Part shown: one piece after another, positions 44,049 to 52,890 of the stretch
Layout: the number at the start of each line of letters is the position of its first letter
Numbering within the stretch: the stretch's first letter is position 1
Assembly (NCBI RefSeq): GCF_004138295.1
Contig: NZ_SCFM01000002.1
Coordinates: forward strand, 186,001-250,000
Length of the DNA stretch: 64,000 nt
Direction of reading: 5' to 3'
DNA from: Ectobacillus funiculus
GTDB taxonomy: Bacteria > Bacillota > Bacilli > Bacillales > Bacillaceae_G
Notes under the pieces: model-generated
Database searches by the model: none
What the model was told of the DNA's origin: nothing
Seen by the model: only the letters and a program-made list of their open reading frames with translations
Made by a program: the position numbers and the translations under genes

Positions 44049-44457
44049 AATCATGAATAAGATTTTCGATGAAGTGCTCTACTTTCACTGGTTCTTGCAG
44101 ATCTACCTTGTTTTCATAGGAACGATAAGAGAACAGACTTTGACTAAGCGAGCGGATTTCTATTGCTAAAATTCGTTCTCCATTTACTGCTTTCTTCTCC
44201 GCTTGAGATGTAACCTTCGTTTCCATGTAGAGGACCATATTTTTTTCTACATTCAGGCGATAGGTGCGATATGTAATATATAGGAGAGTTTGTTCTGACA
44301 TAACGGAATTAGGATGTGTCTGGATCATCTCAGCCATATCAGCTACTTTGACTGTATGCATTTTTAATATGTCTTCTAACTTTTCCTTGATTGTTTGTGT
44401 CGTTTGTCCGACTGTAGCTCTCAGTTTTGTGTAGAACGAGTGCATGGTGCGTTCCAT
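43993..44457 (-). CDS. Hypothetical protein with repeat-derived C-terminus
   Basis: A 154-residue soluble protein, not recognised. AGGGGGGGAG before ATG 44457 supports this start over an ATG 39 codons upstream. Residues 5-55 are helical (RATVGQTTQTIKEKLEDILK), followed by a basic, mixed region. The last 17 residues (KENSPTGEPCPWAKTEA) are the reverse translation of repeat copy 7, which also supplies the stop. The original end of the protein was therefore probably replaced. Confidence 0.65.
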   Translation of the reverse strand: MERTMHSFYTKLRATVGQTTQTIKEKLEDILKMHTVKVADMAEMIQTHPNSVMSEQTLLYITYRTYRLNVEKNMVLYMETKVTSQAEKKAVNGERILAIEIRSLSQSLFSYRSYENKVDLQEPVKVEHFIENLIHDYKENSPTGEPCPWAKTEA

Positions 44458-44653
44458 ATAACTCCCCCCCTGCTGTAAGCTTAAGCTCCTCGTTAGTATG
44501 CTACGGGAAAGAGAGGAATATCTCAGCGATGACTTTTTGTTCCGGAAACTATATATAGAAATAAAAGGATTCATATAAATGCAGCGTTTAATTTTTCTTT
44601 GTTTAGGAAAATTAATAAAGAACCGTTATATTAAGAAGAAGGGTGAGATAATT

Positions 44654-44791
44654 ATGAGCAAAAACAGAGCAAGCGATAGCAATGACAGCATCCAGCAGCA
44701 AATCAATAAAAAACAGAATGAAAAAGATATGGAGAAAGCGCCTGGCTTTGGAGATAAGAAGTTAGAAGGACCAAATAAACCGTCTGTGTAA
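44654..44791 (+). CDS. Small hydrophilic protein
   Basis: A 45-residue protein beginning MSKNRASDSNDSIQQQINKK and ending KKLEGPNKPSV. GAAGGGTGAG before ATG 44654 is a good ribosome site. Rich in Asn, Lys, Gln and Ser; no Cys or aromatic residues apart from one Phe. The composition recalls minor small acid-soluble spore proteins, but no family is recognised. Confidence 0.6.
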   Translation: MSKNRASDSNDSIQQQINKKQNEKDMEKAPGFGDKKLEGPNKPSV

Positions 44792-44864
44792 AAGATGGTG
44801 GAGAGCAATGAGTGTTCGTAAGCACTTATTGCTCTCCTTGAAGTTGACGAAATTGTCTACGCCA

Positions 44865-44897
44865 AAAACTCCTTTCAGTGAGAAAGGAGTTTTGTTT
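44865..44897 (+). terminator. Rho-independent terminator
   Basis: AAAACTCCTTTC / GAAAGGAGTTTT with a five-base loop and TGTTT. A second hairpin without T tail (about 44801-44838, GGAGAGCAAT / ATTGCTCTCC) precedes it. Confidence 0.8.
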
Positions 44898-45195
44898 CAA
44901 TATAAGTATGTAGCTTCCCGCTCTGCCGTAGCTCTAGTGTTTCAAAACCTGCTCTCGCAGGTGGGTGTCCGCATTTTTGCTTTCAAAGTCCCGGATCGAG
45001 CGGGCATGTTGTTGGCAAAAAGTTATTGAACTCCCGTAAAATCATTATAGGTTTGAAACATCAGGGAGCATACGCACATCGCAGGTATGTAAGCCTGTGT
45101 ATACGGCAATGTATTTTGTTCGTCTTGATATACATAATATACCGCTTTATTTATGAGGTATCAATAGTTAATTATTTCCAAACCCTCCATTATCT
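44898..45195. other. 300-bp gap, nothing recognised
   Basis: No ribosome-site-backed frame, repeat or structured element seen between the terminator and the converging heavy-metal-like gene. Confidence 0.4.
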
Positions 45196-45402
45196 CTAAC
45201 TGATATGGAAGCCGTGCTGTTGAAGTGTAATAGCGATTCGTTCTTCTGATACCTTTGTTTCGTCGAATTGGATTTTAACTTCTCCGTCTTCTACATCAAT
45301 TAAGGCACGTTCAATACCGTCCATTTCTGTTAGCATTGCTTCTAGTGTTTGAACGGGACCAGCAGAGATTGCTTCTTTCACAAAAAACGTTGTTTCCGCC
45401 AT
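45196..45402 (-). CDS. HMA-like domain protein without the metal-binding cysteines
   Basis: A 68-residue ferredoxin-like (beta-alpha-beta-beta-alpha-beta) protein similar to copper chaperones of the HMA family: the motif LEAMLTEMDGIERALIDVED and ITLQQHGF fit the fold. The CxxC metal site that should follow the first strand is replaced by AISAGP, so it cannot bind copper the usual way. AAAGGA eight bases before ATG 45402 supports the start. Such proteins occur in bacilli with unknown role. Confidence 0.65.
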   Translation of the reverse strand: MAETTFFVKEAISAGPVQTLEAMLTEMDGIERALIDVEDGEVKIQFDETKVSEERIAITLQQHGFHIS

Positions 45403-45644
45403 TTCTCTCATCCTTTCCGATTTTTTCACACAGGGAATAGTATACCCAGCCATTTCTTGTTTCATTTCGCTATGTACGAGAAGAGCTGAAATGGGATTAT
45501 AGAGAGTTTTATGATTGTAACGGAATAGATGTAAATATCACGGTTAGGATCGAAAAAGAGCATGGGAAGAGGATGCTCTTACTTTTTTGAGTGAGACAGA
45601 AAGTAGGATCCGGTGTTGTGTAAGAGTTGCTGTATGTATACCAG

Positions 45645-45923
45645 TTAGCGCGCACAGACATATAAGGAACCATTTGCTACTAAATCGAGATGCCACCACC
45701 ATTGTTCGAGCGGCTTTTGTACGTCCCGCCCTTGTATACACGGAGAGGAGGCTTGATGAAGCAGCAGTGAATCATACACGAACACCTCTTCTTTTTCTGC
45801 CTCTGTCAATTTATTATAGGCATGGAAAATACGTGTACGCAGCTGCTGCATAAGCGGGAGAATGTCAGGGCGTACAGACAGAACAAATACAAAATAGCCA
45901 TACTGCTTCGTCAAAGCACTCAT
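45645..45923 (-). CDS. Hypothetical protein
   Basis: A 92-residue protein, not recognised, beginning MSALTKQYGYFVFVLSVRPD. The middle is helical (LMQQLRTRIFHAYNKLTEAE), and the C-terminal part is Trp-rich (LEQWWWHLDLVANG). AAAGAGG before ATG 45923 supports translation. One of several small orphan genes in this stretch. Confidence 0.6.
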   Translation of the reverse strand: MSALTKQYGYFVFVLSVRPDILPLMQQLRTRIFHAYNKLTEAEKEEVFVYDSLLLHQASSPCIQGRDVQKPLEQWWWHLDLVANGSLYVCAR

Positions 45924-46137
45924 ATTCAATACCTCTTTCTTAATACTTGGATAGGAACACTGTAGCAAAGAAAAGGGGATGACACAAAAGCAGAAAAGGG
46001 GGGAATATAGGAAGAAAAACGAAGGAGTCAGAAGGTGAATGGCTGAAATGTAGCAGGGGATATTTATGTTTATAGAAGTTAATATTCTTTTTTCTGTTCC
46101 ACTACATCTGAATTCATCTTCTATAATCGTCTTTCTC

Positions 46138-46338
46138 CTATTCTGTCTCCAGAGTGAAATCCGGTGTTACTTGAACATCTGTTTCAAGATGCTGTGTGCT
46201 TCCAAAGAATGTCCAGCTTTTTGAGGATAAAAACTCATTAAATGCTTGAAGAAACATAGCGTGATCAACAGCACCAGATTCATCATTTGCTATGATCATT
46301 CCTCGAAGCTCCACACTAGCTTGGCTTGATTTCATCAT
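46138..46338 (-). CDS. Hypothetical protein
   Basis: A 66-residue acidic protein, not recognised (MMKSSQASVELRGMIIANDE at the start, TPDFTLETE at the end). AAAGGAG precedes two adjoining ATG codons. No membrane segment or Cys. Confidence 0.55.
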   Translation of the reverse strand: MMKSSQASVELRGMIIANDESGAVDHAMFLQAFNEFLSSKSWTFFGSTQHLETDVQVTPDFTLETE

Positions 46339-46538
46339 GATCCCGCTCCTTTTGGTTGTAGTATGGCTCGTGTAGGAGCTTTTATGTATGAATCTATAAT
46401 TATTTTTAAAACTTCAATCACCAAAACTAAATTAAGACAATTAAAACAACATGTACATCTATTTATGATGTTTTAATTTCATTTACCGTATTAATATAGA
46501 AAAAAGGTATATATCACCTTCAAAAAGTGAATAGATAA

Positions 46539-47009
46539 CTACGTTTTATCCGATTTATACAAGTACTGCTCTGGCCTACCATAGTATACAACACGACTGA
46601 AGTCGGGATAGACAGATTCGAAATAAATATAAATAGGAGCAGTAAGCAAGGAAGGGAAATACGTATACAATTGCTTGTCTCCATTGACGATTGCCTTTAA
46701 AGCCGTAGCCATTTCTTTTTGAAATATATAAAAACGCTTGCCTGCAGTTTTTTCATCAAATTCTCCACCGCTGATATATACTTTTCCAAATAAAACAAGC
46801 TTTTCATGTTTGTTTGTCCATTGGGCGACGAGCTCATCTCTGAGATGTTGATCAATGGCATAGGTATCATAGATATATCCGATACTCAAAAATAGCTTTT
46901 CGGTCACATCTGAATGGGTTAATGTATATTTGCGATCTATAACAGGCTCATACAGATTTGCGGGAGGAAGGAATGTCACAAACAATTTTGTTGGATCAAA
47001 ATTTGACAA
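46539..47009 (-). CDS. Stay-green family protein
   Basis: A 156-residue homologue of plant stay-green (SGR) proteins, which remove Mg from chlorophyll a; bacterial homologues are widespread in Bacillus, where chlorophyll is absent and the role is unknown. Family words: SNFDPTKLFVTFLPPA, RKYTLTHSDVTEKLFLSIG, GKVYISGGEFDEKTAGKRF and APIYIYFESVYPDFSRVVY. TTG 47009 after AAAGGA gives the family N-terminus; an upstream ATG at 47090 would add an unrelated 27 residues. Confidence 0.82.
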   Translation of the reverse strand: MSNFDPTKLFVTFLPPANLYEPVIDRKYTLTHSDVTEKLFLSIGYIYDTYAIDQHLRDELVAQWTNKHEKLVLFGKVYISGGEFDEKTAGKRFYIFQKEMATALKAIVNGDKQLYTYFPSLLTAPIYIYFESVYPDFSRVVYYGRPEQYLYKSDKT

Positions 47010-47206
47010 GCTAAACAATCCTTTCTGTTCACATTCATTACAATAGTATATGTGAACAGAGGGGGGATGTGATGAGATGTAAGAGTTCAATGAACTACAA
47101 CATTTAGTATCAGTATGGGATGATTTTCAAAAAGTACCAATATTAAATATTTGAATAGTCAGAAGATTTTGAGTAAACTATAAAAAAGACAAGGAGTTGA
47201 TTTCAT

Positions 47207-47404
47207 ATGAAACAGTTTTATCTCAATGCACCACAGCAGCTTGAACCATACGCTATCGATTCTTTACTTGCTGAATTGCTGTTAGAACAAGCAATTCGTA
47301 ATTTTAGAAAAGAGCAGATTCATAAAGAAATCGACCAGTCATTACGAAATAGAGATAAAGAAGCATTTATGCGCTTAACTGAGGAATTGAAACATATATA
47401 TTAA
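47207..47404 (+). CDS. IDEAL-domain protein
   Basis: A 65-residue protein with an IDEAL domain in its C-terminal half: LLAELLLEQAIRNFRKEQIH followed by KEIDQSLRNRDKEAFMRLTE. IDEAL domains occur in small Firmicute proteins and at the ends of larger regulators. AAGGAG precedes the ATG. Function unknown. Confidence 0.8.
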   Translation: MKQFYLNAPQQLEPYAIDSLLAELLLEQAIRNFRKEQIHKEIDQSLRNRDKEAFMRLTEELKHIY

Positions 47405-47578
47405 TATAGAAGAAACAACTAGGCATGAAACAAGCTGGCAACATGAGGGGATAAGAGGCATAGGTGTTGTTTACGGTTTTAGCGGCGTTGGTCTAATATT
47501 TGAGCATAAAGATGACGTGTATAGCTGCTCTATCTTTGAAGGCTCCAGCTATTCCTTTGCCAATCGATTAATTGAAGT

Positions 47579-47615
47579 AAACCCTTTTCCCTCGTGTAGG
47601 GGTGAGGGTTTTTTT
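47579..47615 (+). terminator. Rho-independent terminator
   Basis: AAACCC / GGGTTT with inner CCC/GGGG pairing and seven T. The stretch between the IDEAL gene and this hairpin (47403-47625) is open in one frame without a start codon and may be a decayed gene. Confidence 0.75.
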
Positions 47616-47669
47616 GGTACATAAAATTTTCGAACTTAAGCAAGCTATTATATGTAGGAGGTGTTTAGA

Positions 47670-47873
47670 ATGGAGCCGAATCAGCCTGGAAATAAGGAAA
47701 TGCCGGACTTTAAAGAATTAGAGGACCGCGTGATTGCGGAGCCTGCACATTCTCCATCTCTTGTCATCCAGACAAAGCTAGATCCGAAAAATGTGAAGGA
47801 AGATAACCCTTATTATCGGAATGAAGAGAAAACGGATGATAGGAAGTTTCAGGAGTATTTTGAAGGAAAATGA
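47670..47873 (+). CDS. Hypothetical small hydrophilic protein
   Basis: A 67-residue charged protein (MEPNQPGNKEMPDFKELEDR at the start), not recognised. AGGAGG eight bases before ATG 47670 is an excellent ribosome site. Rich in Asp, Glu, Lys and Pro, probably disordered. Followed by a short T-rich stretch and the DUF421 gene. Confidence 0.65.
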   Translation: MEPNQPGNKEMPDFKELEDRVIAEPAHSPSLVIQTKLDPKNVKEDNPYYRNEEKTDDRKFQEYFEGK

Positions 47874-48008
47874 CGGTGTGAATCCGTCGTTTTTTTTCTG
47901 TCTGTTTATCGTCCATTTTAGAAAAGGGTTTGTTTTATTTTTGAAAAAAATGGGACAAAATATGGATGCTATAAAGACAATAGTTATTTCCAGAGAAAGA
48001 GGAAGCAT

Positions 48009-48716
48009 ATGCCCCATTGGATAGAAACGATTTTACGTACAATTGCTATTTTTATATTACTAATGGTGATAACCAATTTACAAGGAAAACAACTAAGCGC
48101 TCATACATTATACTACAACCTTGCGCTATGGATAACACTTGGCTCGATTGCGGGAAATGCTGCGTTTAATACAAATTTAGCTTTTTTCCCGATGGTTATC
48201 TCTGTGATGACAATTTGTTTGCTGGCTTATGTATTTTCTTTTGTTTCGCTTAAGAATAGAAGGCTTAGAAAATGGATATCTGGTTATCCGACTATGATTA
48301 TTGAAAAGGGATTGCTTTTAGATGAGAATATGAAAAAAACGAAATATTCTTTAGATGATTTAAATGAGGGATTGCGACAAAAGGATATATTTAATATTGA
48401 AGAGGTGGAATATGCTTTATTGGAAAGCAATGGTGCGCTCTCTGTCTTAAAAAAAGAGCAGTATCGCCCCCTAACAAAGCAGGATTTATCTCTTCATACC
48501 TCTCAAGGGGCAGATATGCCTATTGAATTCATAATGGATGGAGAAATTATACACAAAAATTTAAATTATCCATATACAATGGATTGGCTATTAGCAGAAC
48601 TTAAAAAAAGAAACACAACTGTTGAAGATACTTACTATGTCGTAAAGGGCACGAACGGCAAGCTGTACATAGATTTATACAAGGACGGTACGGCTTCATT
48701 CGGCAATAGTGAGTAA
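48009..48716 (+). CDS. DUF421 (YetF-type) membrane protein
   Basis: A 235-residue protein of the YetF/YrbG/YkjA family: three N-terminal helices (residues 8-85), then two soluble small beta domains (about 90-150 and 170-230) with SGYPTMIIEKGLLLDENMKK and LRQKDIFNIEEVEYALLESN. Members are found in spore-formers and some affect spore membranes; the biochemical role is unclear. Followed by a small membrane gene 26 bp later, probably one operon. Confidence 0.85.
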   Translation: MPHWIETILRTIAIFILLMVITNLQGKQLSAHTLYYNLALWITLGSIAGNAAFNTNLAFFPMVISVMTICLLAYVFSFVSLKNRRLRKWISGYPTMIIEKGLLLDENMKKTKYSLDDLNEGLRQKDIFNIEEVEYALLESNGALSVLKKEQYRPLTKQDLSLHTSQGADMPIEFIMDGEIIHKNLNYPYTMDWLLAELKKRNTTVEDTYYVVKGTNGKLYIDLYKDGTASFGNSE

Positions 48717-48742
48717 GAGTACATATCATTGGGGGAGAAGCT

Positions 48743-49024
48743 ATGGATTTTCCTATTGTTCATACAAATTTTTGGGATGCTGTACTTGCCGTGCCTGTTG
48801 TACTTGTACTGACGCAGATTGCAAAAGTAGTCTGTCCGATTCCGCGTCATTATGTTCCGATGCTCGCAGTTTTATTAGGATTAATAATTTCTATTTTTTA
48901 TAGCCATCGCGGAAATCTTTGGGCAGGCGTTTTCATGGGGTATTTTTATGGTTATGCCGCAATCGGGAATTATTCATCTTTACGAACTGCTGTTAGACAT
49001 TTACGGAATGATAAAGAAAACTAG
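48743..49024 (+). CDS. Small membrane protein, holin-like
   Basis: A 93-residue protein with three hydrophobic segments (about 12-30, 38-55, 60-78). It begins MDFPIVHTNFWDAVLAVPVV. GGGGGAG precedes the ATG. Size and topology recall holins or small spore-membrane proteins; no family recognised with certainty. The last four residues (DKEN) and the TAG lie in the 3' end of repeat copy 8 read backwards. Confidence 0.7.
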   Translation: MDFPIVHTNFWDAVLAVPVVLVLTQIAKVVCPIPRHYVPMLAVLLGLIISIFYSHRGNLWAGVFMGYFYGYAAIGNYSSLRTAVRHLRNDKEN

Positions 49025-49128
49025 CCGTTAGGCGAAGACAGAGGTGTTGTTACATTTACACTTTGTTCCTAAAACTTCCTGCTATATCAAATTCGTTTCT
49101 AGCTGAAAATTTCTATCTTCTTAAAGTG
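49011..49128 (-). repeat. Dispersed structured repeat, copy 8 (internal deletion)
   Basis: Minus-strand copy with outer stem CACTTT / AAAGTG and GCC-TAAC-GGC hairpin. Compared with copy 4, CGCCAATCAGCG is missing from the terminator hairpin, leaving GGCT joined to AGTTTTCTTTAT; the loop-to-tail complementarity is also lost. It lies 3' of ugtP in the same orientation. Confidence 0.85.
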
Positions 49129-49239
49129 TGAAAAAACAAGATATCTCTTTTAGGACAACAATTATTCAACCGCGCAGCGGCTATTTGCACGGTTGAATAA
49201 GATAACAATGTTTTAAATTGTATATACAGACTTAAAGAC

Positions 49240-50364
49240 CTACACATGCACATATCGATGAAATGACTTTAGGATATCCATGGTGATACGTTGGGAACTA
49301 TCTTTTTTATATAAATTAGCTAAAGCAGTTCGCATCTGTTTCAACCGATTTGTTTGTTGTAGCAAGAGTAATGTTTCTTTTACAACGGCTCCTTTATCAC
49401 GCAGAACAATAGAAGCCCCTCTTCCATTGAAGAAAGATGAATTTTCCTGTTCCTGTCCGGGCACTGGCTTGTACAATACGGTTGGCAATTTTTTGGCGAT
49501 CGCTTCAGATAATGTAATGCCGCCTGGTTTCGTAATCATTACGTCAGCTAATTCGTATAGCTCGTGAATATGTTCTACATATTGGAAAAGCCTTAGTCTA
49601 TCCCCATATATCGGTACTAGACTGGTTAGCTGCTGATAGAGACGCTTGTTTCGTCCGCAAACAACGAGTAATTGAACTGTAGAATCTTGAAGCAGCCGCT
49701 CTGTAATCCACCTTATATGCTTGACTACCCCTTGTGCACCTGCTACAACAAGTACCTTTTTGTATGCTGCTTGTAATCCATATTTATCAAGCATATAGTT
49801 AAGGTTGCGGGCAGTCTCAAATTCCTTGCGAATTGGAATGCCGCTGACATATACTTTCTCTGGTGAAATGCCATTTACAACAAGTTTCTCTTTCACTTCG
49901 TCTGTAGCAACATAATAGCGGTCGATTTCTTCGTGAATCCATGTGCGATGGAGACAATAATCGGTCACAATTGTATAAAGCTGAAATGGGTATTTTTTTT
50001 TCTTGCGTAGCTCGGGAACTGTACCAACAGGAAAAGTTGTAATGACAATATCGGGCTGCTTTGCGTTTAAAATGTCCTCTAGCTGTTTCTCTCCGAGCCG
50101 TACATACCATTTCGTGGCTTTTGTTCCATACCTTTGGTCCATGAAATAAAAAAATTGCTTATAAAGCGAAGGGGCTATTGTGAATGCTTGTTTATATAAA
50201 AATTTAGCTACTTCGTTCCAATATGGATACGCATGTGCATATAAGTCGTAAATCTGAACAGTGCCAATACCGAATTTCTCAAATGTATGCTTGATTACAT
50301 TTGAGACCTGGTTATGGCCGTTCCCAAAACTTGCGGTAATAACTAATATTTTAGGTTCCTTCAT
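49240..50364 (-). CDS. ugtP: Diacylglycerol beta-glucosyltransferase (UgtP type)
   Basis: A 374-residue GT28/MGDG-synthase-like enzyme that transfers glucose from UDP-glucose to diacylglycerol at the inner membrane face, making glycolipids and the lipoteichoic acid anchor; in B. subtilis it also links nutrition to cell size. Motifs: ILVITASFGNGHNQVSNVI at the N-terminus, TIVTDYCLHRTWIHEEIDRY, YVSGIPIRKEF, and the nucleotide-sugar site ITKPGGITLSEAIAKKLP with PVPGQEQEN. ATG 50364 gives the family N-terminus; a TTG 23 codons upstream lacks a ribosome site. Confidence 0.92.
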   Translation of the reverse strand: MKEPKILVITASFGNGHNQVSNVIKHTFEKFGIGTVQIYDLYAHAYPYWNEVAKFLYKQAFTIAPSLYKQFFYFMDQRYGTKATKWYVRLGEKQLEDILNAKQPDIVITTFPVGTVPELRKKKKYPFQLYTIVTDYCLHRTWIHEEIDRYYVATDEVKEKLVVNGISPEKVYVSGIPIRKEFETARNLNYMLDKYGLQAAYKKVLVVAGAQGVVKHIRWITERLLQDSTVQLLVVCGRNKRLYQQLTSLVPIYGDRLRLFQYVEHIHELYELADVMITKPGGITLSEAIAKKLPTVLYKPVPGQEQENSSFFNGRGASIVLRDKGAVVKETLLLLQQTNRLKQMRTALANLYKKDSSQRITMDILKSFHRYVHV

Positions 50365-50713
50365 CCCAAATTTGTATCCTTTCTGAAATTCATATTTCAA
50401 ATGTTTAGGCTCAGTCGAAGCAATGTTCTTCAATGTGATTCGAAGTATATAATAAAAACCTTTATGAATGATGAAAATAATATGAGAATTTTTTCATATA
50501 TCGGGGGATAGGAGCTGTTTCAACGATTAGAAGATGAGAAATTTTTCATGGTTTTTTCATTTCGATTCAACTTGCTGCACGTACAATAAAGCTAAAAGGA
50601 ATTTGTGTAAAAAGATGTTTCGTCTCTTATTTTGGACAAGATGTCTTTTTTGAGAGCTGTACCTTTTTGTTATAATAAAGAATGCTATTACTTTTGTTAG
50701 ATAGGGAGCAAAA

Positions 50714-51388
50714 ATGGAACATATTTTGATTATTGAAGATGAAGAAAGATTAGCCGAATTTTTGGAACTCGAATTAAGATATGAAGGGTATGAGGTGCAG
50801 ATTGCACATGATGGGCGTAAAGGCTTAGATATAGCAATTCAGCAGGATTACGACATTATCTTGCTAGACTTGATGCTGCCTGGATTAAATGGAATCGAAG
50901 TCTGTCGGCGTTTGCGGACCGTGAAGGATACACCTGTTATTATGCTGACTGCCCGCGATAGTGTGATGGATCGTGTAACAGGTTTAGATAGCGGTGCGGA
51001 TGATTACTTACCAAAACCATTTGCCATTGAAGAGCTGCTAGCCCGTATGCGTGTTATTTTACGAAGAGAACAAAGACGCAATGATAGGAAAAAGCTTGTT
51101 CTCACTTTTAAAAATCTGGAATTAGATGTGGAGTCCCGTGTCTTGAAGCAGGATGAACAAATGATTGAGCTCACTAATAAAGAATTTGAACTGCTTGCTA
51201 TGTTTATGAAAAATGTGAATCGGGTACTAACAAGAGATGTCTTATTAGAACAAATATGGGGATATGATTGTGCTGTTGAAACAAATGTGGTGGATGTATA
51301 TGTTCGCTACTTACGTAATAAACTTAGCGATTCCGACAAAGAGACATATATTCAGACAGTCCGTGGCGTAGGGTATGTGATGAGATGA
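50714..51388 (+). CDS. OmpR-family response regulator
   Basis: A 224-residue response regulator. The receiver domain has the acidic pair in IIEDEERLAEFLELEL, phospho-acceptor Asp in IILLDLMLPGLNG (about residue 52), Thr in MLTAR and Lys in PKPFAIEELLAR. The C-terminal winged helix (130-224) ends with YIQTVRGVGYVMR. It resembles ArlR/YkoG. GGGAGC precedes the ATG. It overlaps the sensor gene by four bases. Confidence 0.93.
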   Translation: MEHILIIEDEERLAEFLELELRYEGYEVQIAHDGRKGLDIAIQQDYDIILLDLMLPGLNGIEVCRRLRTVKDTPVIMLTARDSVMDRVTGLDSGADDYLPKPFAIEELLARMRVILRREQRRNDRKKLVLTFKNLELDVESRVLKQDEQMIELTNKEFELLAMFMKNVNRVLTRDVLLEQIWGYDCAVETNVVDVYVRYLRNKLSDSDKETYIQTVRGVGYVMR

Positions 51389-52788
51389 TAAGGATACAAA
51401 AGGCTCTGCGGAATTTACCGATTAGATGGAAGCTGACTTTATGGTCGACTTTTCTAATTTTTATTTTGTTTGCGAGTTCTAATTTGCTGCAATATGTTGT
51501 GATTAACCGTTGGACAATGGGTTACGAAAAGCAGCAGCTAGATTTGTACATGACAGAGGTACGCACTTACCTAACAGATCCGAAAACCGCATTTTCCGTG
51601 AACAACGTAGTTGATAGTCAAGAGTTTCTAGCTAGTGTAAATGTAAAGCATCAGCTCATTCGCATTTTGGACGCGCACGGTCGTGTTTTGGCTTCAGTTT
51701 CTCGCGATATCCCAGAGAATTGGATGAAGCCAAAGTCTGTCTCTTCCGTCGAGTATGTAACAAAGCGGCACTGGGAGAACCAAATATTGATTGCGCGTGC
51801 TCCCGTAGCCACGCAATCTTTTACAGGAACCATTGAAATCATTCGTAATACAGAAATCTTCGATAAATTTATTGACACTGTTTTTTTAGTAATGCTTGTT
51901 GCCGGTGTTGGTGGATTGATTCTTAGCTTCTTAGGCGGTACGATTATCGCAAAGCAATTGCTTACGAAGGTGCAGATTATTACCGATACGATGCATCGAA
52001 TTCGTCAAAACGGCCTCATGGAACGCGTGCCGATTTCAAAAAATAATGATGAACTAGCTAAGCTCGGGATATTATTTAATGAACTGATGGATGATATGGA
52101 GCAATCTTTTATGCAGCAGAAGCAATTTGTAGAAGATGCATCACATGAACTTCGAACGCCGCTAGCCATTATTCAAGGGCATTTATCTATGTTGAACCGC
52201 TGGGGGAAAAATGACTCTATCGTACTAGAGAAATCTCTTCAGGCTAGCTTAAAGGAAGTAGAGCGGCTCAACGGATTAGTAGCCGAATTGTTGGAGCTAT
52301 CTCGTGCTGAATCAGATCAAACGAAAGTAGCTATTGAGCCAGCCAGCGTAGATGAAACTATAGAACGCGCGGCAAAGAATTTTCAAGTATTGCATCCAAC
52401 CGTATCTTTTTCTAAGCAGCTGAAAGCCGAGGGTACAACTATCCACATGTCTGCCAGACATCTGGAACAGGTTATTGTTATTTTATTAGATAATGCAGTC
52501 AAATACTCGAGAGCAGGGCAGCAACTGGTTAGAATTGAAAGTCTTTTAAAAGAAGGAAATGTTCACATTCGCGTATCAGATAAAGGAATCGGTATTCCTG
52601 CAGCAGATTTGCCCTTTGTATTGAATCGATTTTATCGAGTGGATAAAGCAAGAACGAGGAAGCAGGGAGGAAACGGTCTCGGCTTAGCGATTGCGAAAAG
52701 ACTGGTGAATAAGTATGGAGGGCATATAGCACTCGATAGCGTAGAAGGAGAAGGAACGACGGTGTCGTTATCGTTCCCTATTTTGTAA
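51385..52788 (+). CDS. Sensor histidine kinase
   Basis: A 467-residue membrane kinase partner of the upstream regulator. Two membrane helices (about 18-38 and 165-190) bracket an extracellular sensor of about 125 residues; a HAMP linker, HisKA with FVEDASHELRTPLAIIQGHL (phospho-His), then HATPase boxes: VILLDNAVKYS (N), DKGIGIP (G1), RFYRVDKARTRKQGG (F) and NGLGLAIAKRLV (G2). ArlS/YkoH-like; the signal is unknown, possibly cell-envelope stress given the M23 peptidase and antiporter nearby. Confidence 0.93.
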   Translation: MIRIQKALRNLPIRWKLTLWSTFLIFILFASSNLLQYVVINRWTMGYEKQQLDLYMTEVRTYLTDPKTAFSVNNVVDSQEFLASVNVKHQLIRILDAHGRVLASVSRDIPENWMKPKSVSSVEYVTKRHWENQILIARAPVATQSFTGTIEIIRNTEIFDKFIDTVFLVMLVAGVGGLILSFLGGTIIAKQLLTKVQIITDTMHRIRQNGLMERVPISKNNDELAKLGILFNELMDDMEQSFMQQKQFVEDASHELRTPLAIIQGHLSMLNRWGKNDSIVLEKSLQASLKEVERLNGLVAELLELSRAESDQTKVAIEPASVDETIERAAKNFQVLHPTVSFSKQLKAEGTTIHMSARHLEQVIVILLDNAVKYSRAGQQLVRIESLLKEGNVHIRVSDKGIGIPAADLPFVLNRFYRVDKARTRKQGGNGLGLAIAKRLVNKYGGHIALDSVEGEGTTVSLSFPIL

Positions 52789-52848
52789 AGCATCGAGGAG
52801 TGAGCGCTTGTTTGATGTGTTTTGTAAAAGAAGATGGTATTTGACTTG

Positions 52849-52890
52849 CACTTTAAGAAAGTATAAATTTCTAGCTAGAAGACAATTGAG
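52849..52890 (+). repeat. Dispersed structured repeat, copy 9 (5' fragment)
   Basis: CACTTTAAGAAAGTATAAAT and TTCTAGCTAGAAGACAATT, then divergence. Located 60 bp after the kinase gene and co-oriented with it. Confidence 0.75.

Noticed and set aside
44808-45029. 73-codon plus-strand frame after the small hydrophilic gene
   Set aside because: Runs through a terminator hairpin; its start lacks a ribosome site.
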